A stretch of 64,000 nt of DNA from DYRB01 sp963802205 (GTDB taxonomy: Bacteria; Pseudomonadota; Gammaproteobacteria; Chromatiales; Chromatiaceae), in the NCBI GenBank assembly GCA_963802205.1, contig CAWDHW010000011.1:75564-139563 (forward strand), given 5' to 3'. This document shows, one piece after another, positions 1 through 8,259 of the stretch (within the stretch, counting starts at the first letter, position 1; each line of letters starts with the position of its first letter). The notes below the pieces were generated by a model, which searched no databases, was not told where the DNA came from, and saw only the letters and a program-made list of their open reading frames with translations. The translations under genes were made by a program, and so were the position numbers.

Positions 1-87
1 GGGATTCGCCTGCCGCTGACCTGGCTGACCGATGACCTCCAGCCGCGGGTGCGCGAGGCGATGCGTCATGCCGGAATCCTCGCTTAG
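1..87 (+). CDS. dapA: 4-hydroxy-tetrahydrodipicolinate synthase, C-terminal end (partial)
   Basis: The window opens inside an open frame of 28 codons ending in TAG at 85-87. Its peptide begins GIRLPLTWL and ends MRHAGILA, which matches the last helix of DapA, the lysine/diaminopimelate pathway enzyme condensing pyruvate with aspartate semialdehyde. The call is supported by the next gene, bamC, because dapA-bamC is a conserved gammaproteobacterial pair. Only the C-terminus is visible, so no catalytic residue can be checked. Confidence 0.7.
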   Translation, partial: GIRLPLTWLTDDLQPRVREAMRHAGILA

Positions 88-112
88 GGAAGCGCTGATT
101 AAAGCGCTTCCC
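87..112. terminator. Hairpin after dapA
   Basis: Ten-base perfect inverted repeat (87-96 with 103-112) around a 6-base loop, immediately overlapping the dapA stop codon. There is no T-run, so it is either a weak terminator or a processing/stability hairpin. It shares the GCTGATTAAAGC core with the dispersed repeat just downstream and may belong to it. Confidence 0.5.
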
Positions 113-133
113 GTGCGGGGCAGGGATGCCCAG

Positions 134-240
134 CCGTTTTCAACGGCTGTAAGCCGTTGAAAACGGAGCGCCCCGGGAGTCGCGCCTCGCGGGGCGCGAG
201 CTGATTAAAGCCAAGGATGGCTTTAATCAGCGTCTCCTAG
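134..240. repeat. Dispersed palindromic intergenic repeat, copy 1
   Basis: About 107 bases holding three inverted repeats in a row: a 15-bp stem with a 3-base loop (134-166), a GC-rich gcgcccc/ggggcgc stem (about 168-197) and a 13-bp stem around AAGGAT (200-231). Nearly the same 108 bases recur at 28550-28657, where the third stem is imperfect. Both copies are in intergenic positions and end in CTAG. This is the structure of a multi-hairpin REP/MITE-like element; no coding capacity is seen. Confidence 0.85.
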
Positions 241-315
241 GTCGCGGCCTACTCCCCAGTGATTGGCCCATTCTCCGAACCGTTCACGAGCGCCCCACGC
301 GCGAGGCGAGACGAT

Positions 316-1467
316 ATGCGAATCCCTTCCCACATGCTGGTCGCGGTAATCCTCGGGCTGCTATTGACCGGCTGCAGCTCTATGGACGAGATCCTTCCGG
401 ATCAAACGGTTGCCTACAAGAAGCAACGCGAGGCGACGCAGAATCTGGAGGTTCCGCCGGACCTGTCAAAGGGTGAATTCAACGACGCCCTCGATGTCCC
501 CGCCACCGGATCGGCGACCTACTCCGAATACACCGGTGAGCGCTCCAAGCGCCGGCAGACGGCGGGCAGCGGGGAGGTCCTCCCCGAGGTCCAGAACGTG
601 GATCTGCGCCGCGAGGGCAACAACCGCTGGTTGGAGGTCGCCGCACCCCCAGCAGCGGTGTGGCCGCGGGTGGTCAGCTTCTGGCGCGAGCAGGGGATCT
701 TGTTGGTGGAGGAAAACCCGACGGTTGGCGTCATGAAGACCGACTGGATCGAGAACCGTGCCGAGATTCGCCAGGATTTCATCGCCCGGATGCTGCGCAA
801 GGTTGCCGATGGCATCTACTCCACCTCCAAGCGTGACCAGTTCCGGGTGCGCCTTGAGCGCGGTCCCAAGGACGCGACCGAGATCCACATGACCCATACC
901 GCCATGGAGGAGCGGCTCTTGCGCAACGTCGCTGGCGAAGAGGCCCAAGGCGTTTGGGAGCCGGCCCCGAGCGATCCCGGCAAGGAGGCGGAGATGCTGC
1001 GCCGGCTCATGGTTTACCTGGGGGTCACCGAGAAGCGCGCGGCCAATGCCGCTGCCGGTGCGGATGCCGGGGCCGGGCCGGCCGTCGCGCGCCCGACCAC
1101 GGCACGGATGGTCCCGGATGGGGCTGGCTCGGCCCTGGTGATCTCTGAAGAGTTCCGCCGCGCCTGGCGTCAGACTGGGGTGGCCCTGGATCGTGTCGGC
1201 TTTGCCGTCGAGGACCGGGACATGAGCAACGGGACCTACTTTGTGCGTTACGACCCGGGTTCCGAGAGTACGCAGAAGAAGGAGGGCTTCTTCTCGAAGA
1301 TGGCCTTCTGGCGCGGCAAGGACATAGACCCGGTCAAGAAGTATCAGGTCAAGTTGGTCGAGGCCGGTGCCGAGACCAGGCTGACGGTGCTCGATGCGGC
1401 CGGGCAACGCGACGATAGCCCCGGCGGGAAAAAGATCCTCAGCCTGTTGCAGGAACAGATCCGTTAG
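316..1467 (+). CDS. bamC: Outer membrane assembly lipoprotein BamC
   Basis: A 383-residue lipoprotein of the BAM complex, which inserts beta-barrel proteins into the outer membrane. The ATG at 316 is chosen because it gives a short signal peptide ending in LTGC, a lipobox with Cys near residue 20. The mature N-terminus (SSMDEILPDQTVAYKK) resembles the unstructured BamC segment that binds BamD. Two alpha/beta helix-grip regions follow (roughly 100-240 and 285-380), joined by an Ala/Gly-rich linker near 245-260. It lies downstream of dapA as in E. coli. A longer frame starts at 259 but would bury the signal peptide. Confidence 0.88.
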   Translation: MRIPSHMLVAVILGLLLTGCSSMDEILPDQTVAYKKQREATQNLEVPPDLSKGEFNDALDVPATGSATYSEYTGERSKRRQTAGSGEVLPEVQNVDLRREGNNRWLEVAAPPAAVWPRVVSFWREQGILLVEENPTVGVMKTDWIENRAEIRQDFIARMLRKVADGIYSTSKRDQFRVRLERGPKDATEIHMTHTAMEERLLRNVAGEEAQGVWEPAPSDPGKEAEMLRRLMVYLGVTEKRAANAAAGADAGAGPAVARPTTARMVPDGAGSALVISEEFRRAWRQTGVALDRVGFAVEDRDMSNGTYFVRYDPGSESTQKKEGFFSKMAFWRGKDIDPVKKYQVKLVEAGAETRLTVLDAAGQRDDSPGGKKILSLLQEQIR

Positions 1468-1755
1468 GCGGCTGTAATACGATGAGGCGATAGACAAGCC
1501 TGCCAAGGATGGCGGCCCCGATCGCGCTGTGTTTGGCGCTAGTGGACCCGGTCGGAGTAGTCCGCGACGCCCACCGACGGGGCGGCCAAGAAGCGTGCGG
1601 CCGAGATCTCAATTGGGTCTTCCTGCTGGGGACCAGCGGTAATATCCGGCACCCGGGGGCGCTTCTACTTTCGTTGTTGGGGGCCGCCACGGGGCTTGTG
1701 CCGCCCGGCCCTTAGGCTGCGTCTTCATTTTACGCCCGTACCACCCGGAGCCCTC
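1468..1755. other. Intergenic region without a recognisable gene
   Basis: 288 bases between bamC and the ATP-grasp gene. Short open frames here are GC-bias artefacts with no recognisable protein. No tRNA, repeat or clear terminator was found. Confidence 0.5.
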
Positions 1756-3216
1756 ATGTCCATCGACTGGAGCCGGTACCCCTGTGAAGGCCTGTATGAC
1801 GAGCTGATCGCTGCCCCTGGGCGGGCCCGCGCCTTTGCCGCCAATCTGGCGGCAGACCTGGCCGGGCTCGGCGGCGAGGAACTGGTGGCGCGACAACAGG
1901 CGGCAAACGTCGCCATCCAGGAGATGGGCATCACCTTCACCGTCTACTCGGAGGAGGGCGGGACCATTGATCGCGCCTGGCCCTTCGACATCATCCCGCG
2001 GATCATCCCGGAATCGGAATGGCGACGGGTGGAGGCTGGGCTCAAACAGCGGGTGCAGGCCCTCAATCTCTTCATCGACGACCTCTACCATCGGCAGAAG
2101 ATCGTCACCGACGGGGTCTTCCCCCGCGAGGTCTTGTCCAAGTCGGTGAACTTCCGGCCACAGTGTGTAGGGGTTGATCCCCCCCTGGGGGTCTGGGCCC
2201 ACATCTGCGGGTCCGATCTGGTGCGCGATGGCGATGGGACCCTCTACGTCCTGGAGGACAACCTGCGCGTCCCCTCCGGGGTTTCTTACATGCTGGAGAA
2301 CCGCCTGGTGACCAAGCGGGTCTTTCCCGAGCTGTTCGACCACTATCGGCCCCTGCCGGTGGACGACTACCCCTCCCAGCTCTTCGATACCTTGGCGGCC
2401 CTGTCGCCGCGCCCGGGGGACTATCCTCGGGTGGTGGTCCTGACCCCGGGAATCTATAACTCGGCCTATTTTGAGCACGCCTACCTGGCTCAACAGATGG
2501 GGTGCGAGCTGGTGGAGGGGCGCGACCTCTACGTCGGAGCGGACGACTGCGTCTACATGCGCACGGTCGATGGGCCGGAGCGGGTGGATGTGATTTACCG
2601 CCGCATCGACGACCTGTATCTGGACCCAGATGCCTTCCTGCCGGAATCGACCCTCGGGGTGCGCGGATTGCTGCGGGCCTGGAAGGCGGGCAAGGTCGCA
2701 CTGGCCAATGCCCCCGGGGCGGGGGTGGCGGACGATAAGGTGGTCTACGCCTTCGTGCCTGAGATCATCCGCTACTACCTGGCGGAGGACCCTGTCATCC
2801 CCAACGTCCCTACCCACCGCTGCATGGAACCGGAGGCGTTGCGCTATGTCCTCGAACACCTGGCGGAGCTGGTGGTGAAGCCGGCCAACGAGTCTGGCGG
2901 CTACGGGATGCTGGTGGGGCCGGCCTCCACCGCCGCGGAGCGCGAGCACTTCTTGCGCCTGGTGGCCGCCGACCCGCGTAACTACATTGCCCAGCCCACC
3001 CTGCGTCTGTCTACAGTCCCGACCCTGGTGGAGGCGGACCTGGAACCGCGGCATGTGGACTTGCGCCCCTTTGTTCTGTCCGCAGACCGCCAGTTGGTCA
3101 CCATGGGCGGCCTGACCCGCGTGGCCCTGCGCAAGGGGTCCCTGGTGGTCAATTCCTCCCAGGGTGGGGGCAGTAAGGACACCTGGATAGTCCCCGAGGA
3201 GACCGGCGGGGCTTGA
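1756..3216 (+). CDS. Circularly permuted ATP-grasp protein (DUF404/DUF407 type)
   Basis: A 486-residue member of the circularly permuted ATP-grasp family. Characteristic stretches are the N-terminal YDEL segment, VGVDPPLGVW, VLEDNLRVPSGVSYMLENR, KPANESGGYGMLVG and the terminal GGSKDTWIV. The ATG at 1756 places the start at MSIDWSRYP, as in family members; an upstream in-frame extension to 1696 looks non-coding. The family is thought to form amide or peptide bonds, but the substrate is unknown. Its usual partners, an alpha-E domain protein and a transglutaminase-like protease, are absent here: the gene ends at 3216 and the next gene is on the opposite strand. Confidence 0.85.
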   Translation: MSIDWSRYPCEGLYDELIAAPGRARAFAANLAADLAGLGGEELVARQQAANVAIQEMGITFTVYSEEGGTIDRAWPFDIIPRIIPESEWRRVEAGLKQRVQALNLFIDDLYHRQKIVTDGVFPREVLSKSVNFRPQCVGVDPPLGVWAHICGSDLVRDGDGTLYVLEDNLRVPSGVSYMLENRLVTKRVFPELFDHYRPLPVDDYPSQLFDTLAALSPRPGDYPRVVVLTPGIYNSAYFEHAYLAQQMGCELVEGRDLYVGADDCVYMRTVDGPERVDVIYRRIDDLYLDPDAFLPESTLGVRGLLRAWKAGKVALANAPGAGVADDKVVYAFVPEIIRYYLAEDPVIPNVPTHRCMEPEALRYVLEHLAELVVKPANESGGYGMLVGPASTAAEREHFLRLVAADPRNYIAQPTLRLSTVPTLVEADLEPRHVDLRPFVLSADRQLVTMGGLTRVALRKGSLVVNSSQGGGSKDTWIVPEETGGA

Positions 3217-3324
3217 GTGATGCTGTCAGCGATCTGAATGATCGGCCTTGCACCATGGCTAGCCCGCCGCTTACCGTCCCCGGCCCTGGGTCCCGGCGTC
3301 CTGCGGGCAAAACGGCGATAGACG

Positions 3325-4188
3325 CTATTTCGGGTTTGCCCGCCCCGCCCAATCCCTGGCGAACTGCCAGGCGGTGCGCCCACTGCGCGAGCCGCGCAGC
3401 AGGGCCCATTGCAGGGCAGCGCGGTCTACTGCATCGCCCTCGGGTTCGGCGGCGCCCAGGCGGTGGAGCCAGTGGTGGACTATCTCCAGATACTGGGCCT
3501 GGCCGAAGGGGTGAAAGGCGACCCAGAGCCCGAAGCGGTCAGAGAGCGAGATGCGCTCCTCGATCCCCTCTCCGGGGTGAATCTCGCCATCGACCCAGCG
3601 ACTCTCGCGGTTCTCGGCCTGGGGCTCCGGGAGCAAGTGACGTCGGTTGGAGGTGGCGTAGATCAGGACGTTGTCCGGGGCCGCGCTGATGGATCCGTCC
3701 AAGGCCGCCTTGAGGCTGGTGTAGCCCGATTCACCGGCGGCAAAGGAGAGGTCGTCGCAGAACAGGATGAAGCGCTCCGGGCGGTGGCGGATCTTGTCGA
3801 GGATGTCCGGCAGGGCGCAGAGATCGCCCTTATCCACCTCGACCAGGCGCAACCCCTGGTTGCAGAGGGCGGTGAAAACGGCCTTGACCAGGGATGACTT
3901 GCCGGTCCCACGGGACCCCCACAGGAGTAGGTTGTTGGCGCTGCGCCCGGCGAGGAAGGCGCGGGTGTTGCCCTCGCAGACGCCGCGCTGGGCGTCCAAG
4001 CCCAGCAGGTCGTCGAGGGCCAGACGGTGGGGTTCGCGTATCCCTTGCAGGAAGCCACCCCCCGGGGTCCGCCGCCAGCGGAAGGCGGCGCAGCCCCAGT
4101 CCGGGCTCGCGCTGGCGGCAGGGAGCAGGGCCTCGATGCGGTCGATCAGGGCCGTGGCGCGGTCGATCAGGGCCTGGGGGTCGCTCAT
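3325..4188 (-). CDS. DUF815-family AAA-type ATPase
   Basis: A 287-residue P-loop ATPase. The Walker A motif is GSRGTGKSS (about residues 91-99) and the Walker B is ILFCDDLSF (about 140-148). A sensor-like YATSNRRHL follows near 175-183, and FGLWVAFHPF and RSGRTAWQFARDWAG are typical C-terminal DUF815 segments. The function of the family is not established. It is convergent with the ATP-grasp gene and sits 136 bp downstream of ettA on the same strand, so it could be co-transcribed with it. Confidence 0.85.
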   Translation of the reverse strand: MSDPQALIDRATALIDRIEALLPAASASPDWGCAAFRWRRTPGGGFLQGIREPHRLALDDLLGLDAQRGVCEGNTRAFLAGRSANNLLLWGSRGTGKSSLVKAVFTALCNQGLRLVEVDKGDLCALPDILDKIRHRPERFILFCDDLSFAAGESGYTSLKAALDGSISAAPDNVLIYATSNRRHLLPEPQAENRESRWVDGEIHPGEGIEERISLSDRFGLWVAFHPFGQAQYLEIVHHWLHRLGAAEPEGDAVDRAALQWALLRGSRSGRTAWQFARDWAGRANPK

Positions 4189-4324
4189 GGCTGCTCCATT
4201 TCGATGGGGTCTTGCGCCAGGCGGCGAACCGATGTACCGCCAATCTTGCGCCAGTGAACCCCCGGGGCGCGCCGGAAGGCGTAAACGGACACCCCGGTGC
4301 CGACGTTGTCCCGCGCGAGGGGCC

Positions 4325-5992
4325 TCAGGCGGATAGCCGACGGTACTTGATGCGGTGGGGCTGATCCGCCTCGGTCCCGAGGCGGCGGTGGCGGTCCTCC
4401 TCGTAGTCCGCGAAGTTGCCCTCGAACCAGGTCACCTGGGAGTCCCCCTCGAAGGCCAGGATATGGGTGGCGATACGGTCGAGGAACCAGCGATCATGGG
4501 AGATGACCACGGCGCAGCCGGGGAAGGTCAGCAGCGCCTCCTCCAGGGCGCGCAGGGTTTCCACGTCCAGGTCGTTGGTTGGCTCGTCGAGTAGCAGCAG
4601 ATTGCCGCCAGTCTTGAGGACCTTGGCCAGGTGGACGCGGTTGCGTTCGCCCCCGGAGAGGTCGCCGATGCGCTTCTGCTGATCGGCCCCCTTAAAGTTG
4701 AAGCGTCCGCAGTAGGCCCGGGAGGGCATCTCATAGCGCCCGACGATGATGGTGTCCGAGCCCCCGGAGATCTCCTCCCACAGGGTCTTGTTCGGGTCCA
4801 GCGCGTCGCGGCTCTGATCCACATAGGCGATGTCCACCGTATCGCCGATGCGCAGGCTCCCGGCGTCGGGTTGCTCTACCCCGGTCAGGAGGCGGAACAG
4901 GGTGGTCTTGCCCGCCCCGTTGGGACCTATGATGCCGACGATGCCGCCCTTGGGCAGGTTGAAGGACAGGCCCTCGTAGAGCAGACGGTCGCCGTAAGCC
5001 TTGGCCAGGCCGTTGGCCTCGATCACCAGATCCCCCAGGCGCTGGCCCGGCGGGATGTAAATCTCGTTGGTCTCGTTGCGCTTCTGGAATTCCTGGGACT
5101 GCAGCTCGTCGAAGCGGGCAAGGCGCGCCTTGCTCTTGGCGTGGCGCCCCTTGGGGTTGGCGCGCACCCACTCCAGTTCGTGCTGCATGGCCCGCACCCG
5201 TGCCTGGTCCTGTTTCTCCTCCAACTCCAGGCGCTTCTCCTTCTGGTCCAGCCAGGAGGAGTAGTTGCCCTCCCAGGGGATGCCGTAGCCGCGGTCCAGC
5301 TCCAGGATCCAGCCGGCCACGTTGTCGAGAAAGTAACGGTCGTGGGTGACCGCTACCACGGTGCCGGGGTAGTCGTGGAGGAAGTGCTCCAGCCAGGCGA
5401 TGGACTCGGCGTCCAGGTGGTTGGTGGGCTCGTCGAGCAGGAGCATGTCGGGCTTGGAGAGCAACAGCCGACACAGGGCCACGCGCCTGCGCTCGCCGCC
5501 GGAGAGGGTCGCGACCTCAGCATCCCAGGGGGGGAGGCGTAGGGCGTCCGCTGCCACCTCCAGGGTGCGCTCCAGGTTGTGGCCGTCGGTGGCCTCGATC
5601 AGGTTCTCCAGGTCCGCCTGCTCCTTGGCGAGGGCGTCGAAGTCGGCGTCCGCGTCGGCGTAGGCGGCATAGACCTCATCCAGGCGGGTGAGGGCGGCCT
5701 TGATATGGCCCAGGGCCTCTTCTACATTACCGCGCACGTCCTTGGACTCGTCGAGCTTCGGCTCCTGGGGCAAATAGCCGATCTTGATCCCGGGTTGCGG
5801 GCGGGCCTCGCCCTCGATTTCGGTGTCGATGCCGGCCATGATACGCAGGAGCGTGGACTTGCCAGAACCGTTGAGGCCCAGCACGCCGATTTTGGCGCCG
5901 GGGAAGAAGGACAGAGAGATGTCGCGCAGGATGACGCGCTTGGGTGGCACGATCTTGCCGACCCGATTCATGGTGAAGATGTACTGGGCCAT
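4325..5992 (-). CDS. ettA: Energy-dependent translational throttle protein EttA (ABC-F)
   Basis: A 555-residue soluble ABC-F ATPase, the normal EttA length. It has two ATPase modules: Walker A GLNGSGKST (39-47) with signature LSGGERRR (163-170) and LLLDEPTNHLD, then Walker A GPNGAGKTT (356-364) with signature LSGGERNR (445-452) and LLLDEPTNDLD. The arm insertion of EttA is present in the first module and a charged linker joins the two (about 245-300). EttA binds the ribosomal E site and gates the first elongation steps according to the ATP/ADP ratio. There are no membrane segments. The start MAQYIFTM is typical. Confidence 0.95.
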   Translation of the reverse strand: MAQYIFTMNRVGKIVPPKRVILRDISLSFFPGAKIGVLGLNGSGKSTLLRIMAGIDTEIEGEARPQPGIKIGYLPQEPKLDESKDVRGNVEEALGHIKAALTRLDEVYAAYADADADFDALAKEQADLENLIEATDGHNLERTLEVAADALRLPPWDAEVATLSGGERRRVALCRLLLSKPDMLLLDEPTNHLDAESIAWLEHFLHDYPGTVVAVTHDRYFLDNVAGWILELDRGYGIPWEGNYSSWLDQKEKRLELEEKQDQARVRAMQHELEWVRANPKGRHAKSKARLARFDELQSQEFQKRNETNEIYIPPGQRLGDLVIEANGLAKAYGDRLLYEGLSFNLPKGGIVGIIGPNGAGKTTLFRLLTGVEQPDAGSLRIGDTVDIAYVDQSRDALDPNKTLWEEISGGSDTIIVGRYEMPSRAYCGRFNFKGADQQKRIGDLSGGERNRVHLAKVLKTGGNLLLLDEPTNDLDVETLRALEEALLTFPGCAVVISHDRWFLDRIATHILAFEGDSQVTWFEGNFADYEEDRHRRLGTEADQPHRIKYRRLSA

Positions 5993-6237
5993 GGTCTGGG
6001 GTGCTGCTGGTCGGGGGCGTTAGGGCGCGGACTATGGCCGCACCCGGCCCTGGGGTGGCTCGGGAAGGGGCGCAATTGTGCGTTGCGCACCAGGAAAAGC
6101 ACAAGCGCCGTGGACGGGTCGGCCAAGCCCGGGGCCCGGACGCTGGTCCCTACCCGCGGGGGCGCAGGCGCACGGGCCGTTCATACTGGTTCCATTTTCT
6201 GACCTTGGCGCCGGCGTGCGGTGCCATTGGAGTCCTC

Positions 6238-6831
6238 ATGTCCCAAGAGCCCCCCGTCATCGGCTTCGTCGCCTCCAGCGGCAGCGGCAAGACCACATTA
6301 CTGCGGCGCCTGGTCCCCTTACTGGTCGCTCGAGGGTTGCGCATCGGCTACCTCAAGCACGCCCACCACGGGTTCGACCTCGATGTGCCGGGCAAGGACA
6401 GTTTTGAGCTGCGTGCCGCCGGTGCTGTCCAGACCCTGCTCGCCTCCGACGAGCGCTGGGCACTCCAAGCCGAGCAGGCGGTCAAGGGCCAAGACCCGAA
6501 CCTCCACGACATGCTGCGCCGCTTCGATCCGATGGGGCTTGACCTGATCCTGGTGGAGGGGTTCAAGCACGCCAGGTACCCCAAGATCGAGGTCTACCGC
6601 CTCGCCCACGGGCGTCCGCCCCTCTACCCCGAGGACCCGGACATCCTTGCCGTGGCGACCGATGCCACCCTGCCCGTCGGTGTGGGGCCGCAGGCCCTGC
6701 CTATCGATGATCCCCCAGCGGTGTTGGACTTCATTCTCGCTGCGCAGGCGGATGGGAGGCTCGCGCTGGGCCGGTACGGTCGCGACTCGCCCGTGTCGGA
6801 TGGAGCACATCGCTTGGCGAGTGCATCGTGA
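6238..6831 (+). CDS. mobB: Molybdopterin-guanine dinucleotide biosynthesis protein MobB
   Basis: A 197-residue P-loop GTPase of the MobB family, an adaptor in molybdenum cofactor maturation. It shows IGFVASSGSGKTTLL (P-loop about 13-20), the KHAHHGFDLDVPGKDSF region and LILVEGFKHARYPKIEV, all family hallmarks. The ATG at 6238 is preferred over in-frame starts upstream because family homology begins there. The last 25 residues are low in similarity. No other molybdenum cofactor gene is nearby. Confidence 0.9.
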   Translation: MSQEPPVIGFVASSGSGKTTLLRRLVPLLVARGLRIGYLKHAHHGFDLDVPGKDSFELRAAGAVQTLLASDERWALQAEQAVKGQDPNLHDMLRRFDPMGLDLILVEGFKHARYPKIEVYRLAHGRPPLYPEDPDILAVATDATLPVGVGPQALPIDDPPAVLDFILAAQADGRLALGRYGRDSPVSDGAHRLASAS

Positions 6832-6924
6832 CAGCCCGACGGGCCTGCGGTCAGACAACTGTTAGCTAGGCTGCAAAGGCTGAATCTTCAGGCCGCGAGG
6901 TTCGCGGCACCCAAGAAACATGAG

Positions 6925-6949
6925 GAAGGGCGGCGAATCGCCGCCCTTC
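6925..6949. terminator. Hairpin between convergent mobB and the rspA-type gene
   Basis: Perfect 11-bp stem (6925-6935 with 6939-6949) and a 3-base AAT loop, placed between two convergent transcription units. There is no long T-run on either strand, so its terminator role is inferred from position. Confidence 0.55.
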
Positions 6950-7026
6950 GTCGGGGCAGGGCCCTCAGGGTGGCGACGCCTACTCGCTCGGGCTGCCGGA
7001 CCCGGTCCGGGGGGCCGGATCCCCGC

Positions 7027-7365
7027 TCAGTAACCGCCCTTGCGCTGAACCAGCGGCAGGCCGGCGACTTTGGCGCCCTGCTTCGTGGGGGCCAAGGGGA
7101 AGAGGGTATAGAGGTCCTTGCTGGTGGGCTTGGAGCCCCACTTCTTGCCCATGTCCTTGAGCACGACGCGCTCCATGGGCTGGTTCTGGGCGTTGTTGAT
7201 GTATTCGTCGCGGAGATAGTTGATGACGTCCCAGTGTTTGTCCGTCAGTTCGATGCCTTCGCCGGCGGCCAGGGCACGGGCGACATCCTCGTTCCAGTCG
7301 AGGTAGTTCTCCAGGTGGCCCGCATCGGTGGTTGCGATGGTGATGCCGTTGACTTCGATGGACAT
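7027..7365 (-). CDS. rspA: DsrC/TusE-family protein lacking both C-terminal cysteines (RspA type)
   Basis: 112 residues with the DsrC fold signature: N-terminal IEVNGITIATTDAGHL, then ELTDKHWDVINYLRDEYI (about 41-58), and YTLFPLAPTKQGAKVAGLP near the C-terminus. In true DsrC the tail carries two redox cysteines; here the equivalent tail ends LPLVQRKGGY and the whole protein has no cysteine. DsrC-family members without these cysteines have been called RspA and are thought to be regulatory rather than sulfur carriers. A strong AGGAG site precedes the ATG. It is the last gene of a minus-strand set running away from the dsr promoter. Confidence 0.85.
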   Translation of the reverse strand: MSIEVNGITIATTDAGHLENYLDWNEDVARALAAGEGIELTDKHWDVINYLRDEYINNAQNQPMERVVLKDMGKKWGSKPTSKDLYTLFPLAPTKQGAKVAGLPLVQRKGGY

Positions 7366-7487
7366 GGTTCTGCTCCTCTCGTCTTCAGTTGTGCCTTGGC
7401 TTGGTTGGGAGGGGGGAGCCGGCCCTCGTGGCGACTGGCCGGCGTATCACAGCCAGCTAATTTTATGAAGTTGCAGGGCGTTCGTCA

Positions 7488-8174
7488 TCAACTTCCTTTC
7501 TTGGCGGAATCTATCCCCTTGTGCGGGATGAAGACCCCGCACCCGAGGTCGCGTCGGGGTCCCAAACCCACCTGTTGCAGGCGTATCGCTTCATCTGGGG
7601 CCAGGTTCGCCAGCATCAGGCTGCGCGTGCGCACTGGGCCCTGGGGGGTTTCCAGGATCTGTTCCATGCCGCACAGGGCCTTGCGCACGCCGATGTCCAG
7701 CGCAGCCAGTTCGGCGACGGCCCAGGTGAGGAAGGCGTCTTCGTCGTCGCCGGGACGGGTGACGACCTGACGGGCGAAGAGGGTCGATTCCTTGCTCAGT
7801 GCCCTGGTCTTGGCGGCCCCAATGGTGAGCGCGCAGCCGGCGAGGTCCAGGGTGACCCCAACCAAGGCGTCATCGAGATCGGCGAGGCGGCCCTTTGGAA
7901 TGCGGATGACGAGCTTGGTCCGACGCGAGGGTATCAGGTGCTGGCCGCCGCCGCTGGCGGGCCGCTCCCAACCGTTCTGGGATCCCGCGACGTGGATGTT
8001 GTGGATCGCGGCCCCGGGTTCGGTCTCCAGCCAGGGTGCGACGCGGCACAGCGCGGCGGAAAGGGCGTGGGCATGGTCCACCGGCAGGCGCTTGCAGTCG
8101 ATGGCAAACAGGACATCGAGGATATCGTCGGGGACCTCGCAGGGACGTTCGGTAGGGTCTTCTTGCCAGTACAT
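7488..8174 (-). CDS. Cas6/Cmx6-like protein (type I-MYXAN CRISPR endoribonuclease family), orphan
   Basis: 228 residues from the ATG at 8174, where the recognisable sequence begins (MYWQEDPTE). Segments recalled from the Cas6/Cmx6 family are VPDDILDVLFAIDCKRLPVD, AALCRVAPWLETEPGAAIHNIH, RRTKLVIRIPKGRL and a C-terminal glycine-rich loop GLGPRRDLGCGVFIPHKGI typical of Cas6 RNA-binding folds. No CRISPR repeats and no other cas gene are in this window. It lies between a helical-repeat gene (85 bp upstream) and the rspA-type gene (122 bp downstream). The family call rests on recalled motifs, so an unrelated RAMP-like function remains possible. Confidence 0.6.
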   Translation of the reverse strand: MYWQEDPTERPCEVPDDILDVLFAIDCKRLPVDHAHALSAALCRVAPWLETEPGAAIHNIHVAGSQNGWERPASGGGQHLIPSRRTKLVIRIPKGRLADLDDALVGVTLDLAGCALTIGAAKTRALSKESTLFARQVVTRPGDDEDAFLTWAVAELAALDIGVRKALCGMEQILETPQGPVRTRSLMLANLAPDEAIRLQQVGLGPRRDLGCGVFIPHKGIDSAKKGS

Positions 8175-8259
8175 GGGGATTGTGGGGATTAAGTTGGGTG
8201 GGGCCGACGGGGTCTTCCTTGCCGCAATACGGAATTTGTCCGCAACCGAGTCTCTCCGG

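Noticed and set aside
3830..4243. Minus-strand frame overlapping the start of the DUF815 gene
   Set aside because: It is a shifted reading of the DUF815 gene with no independent protein features.
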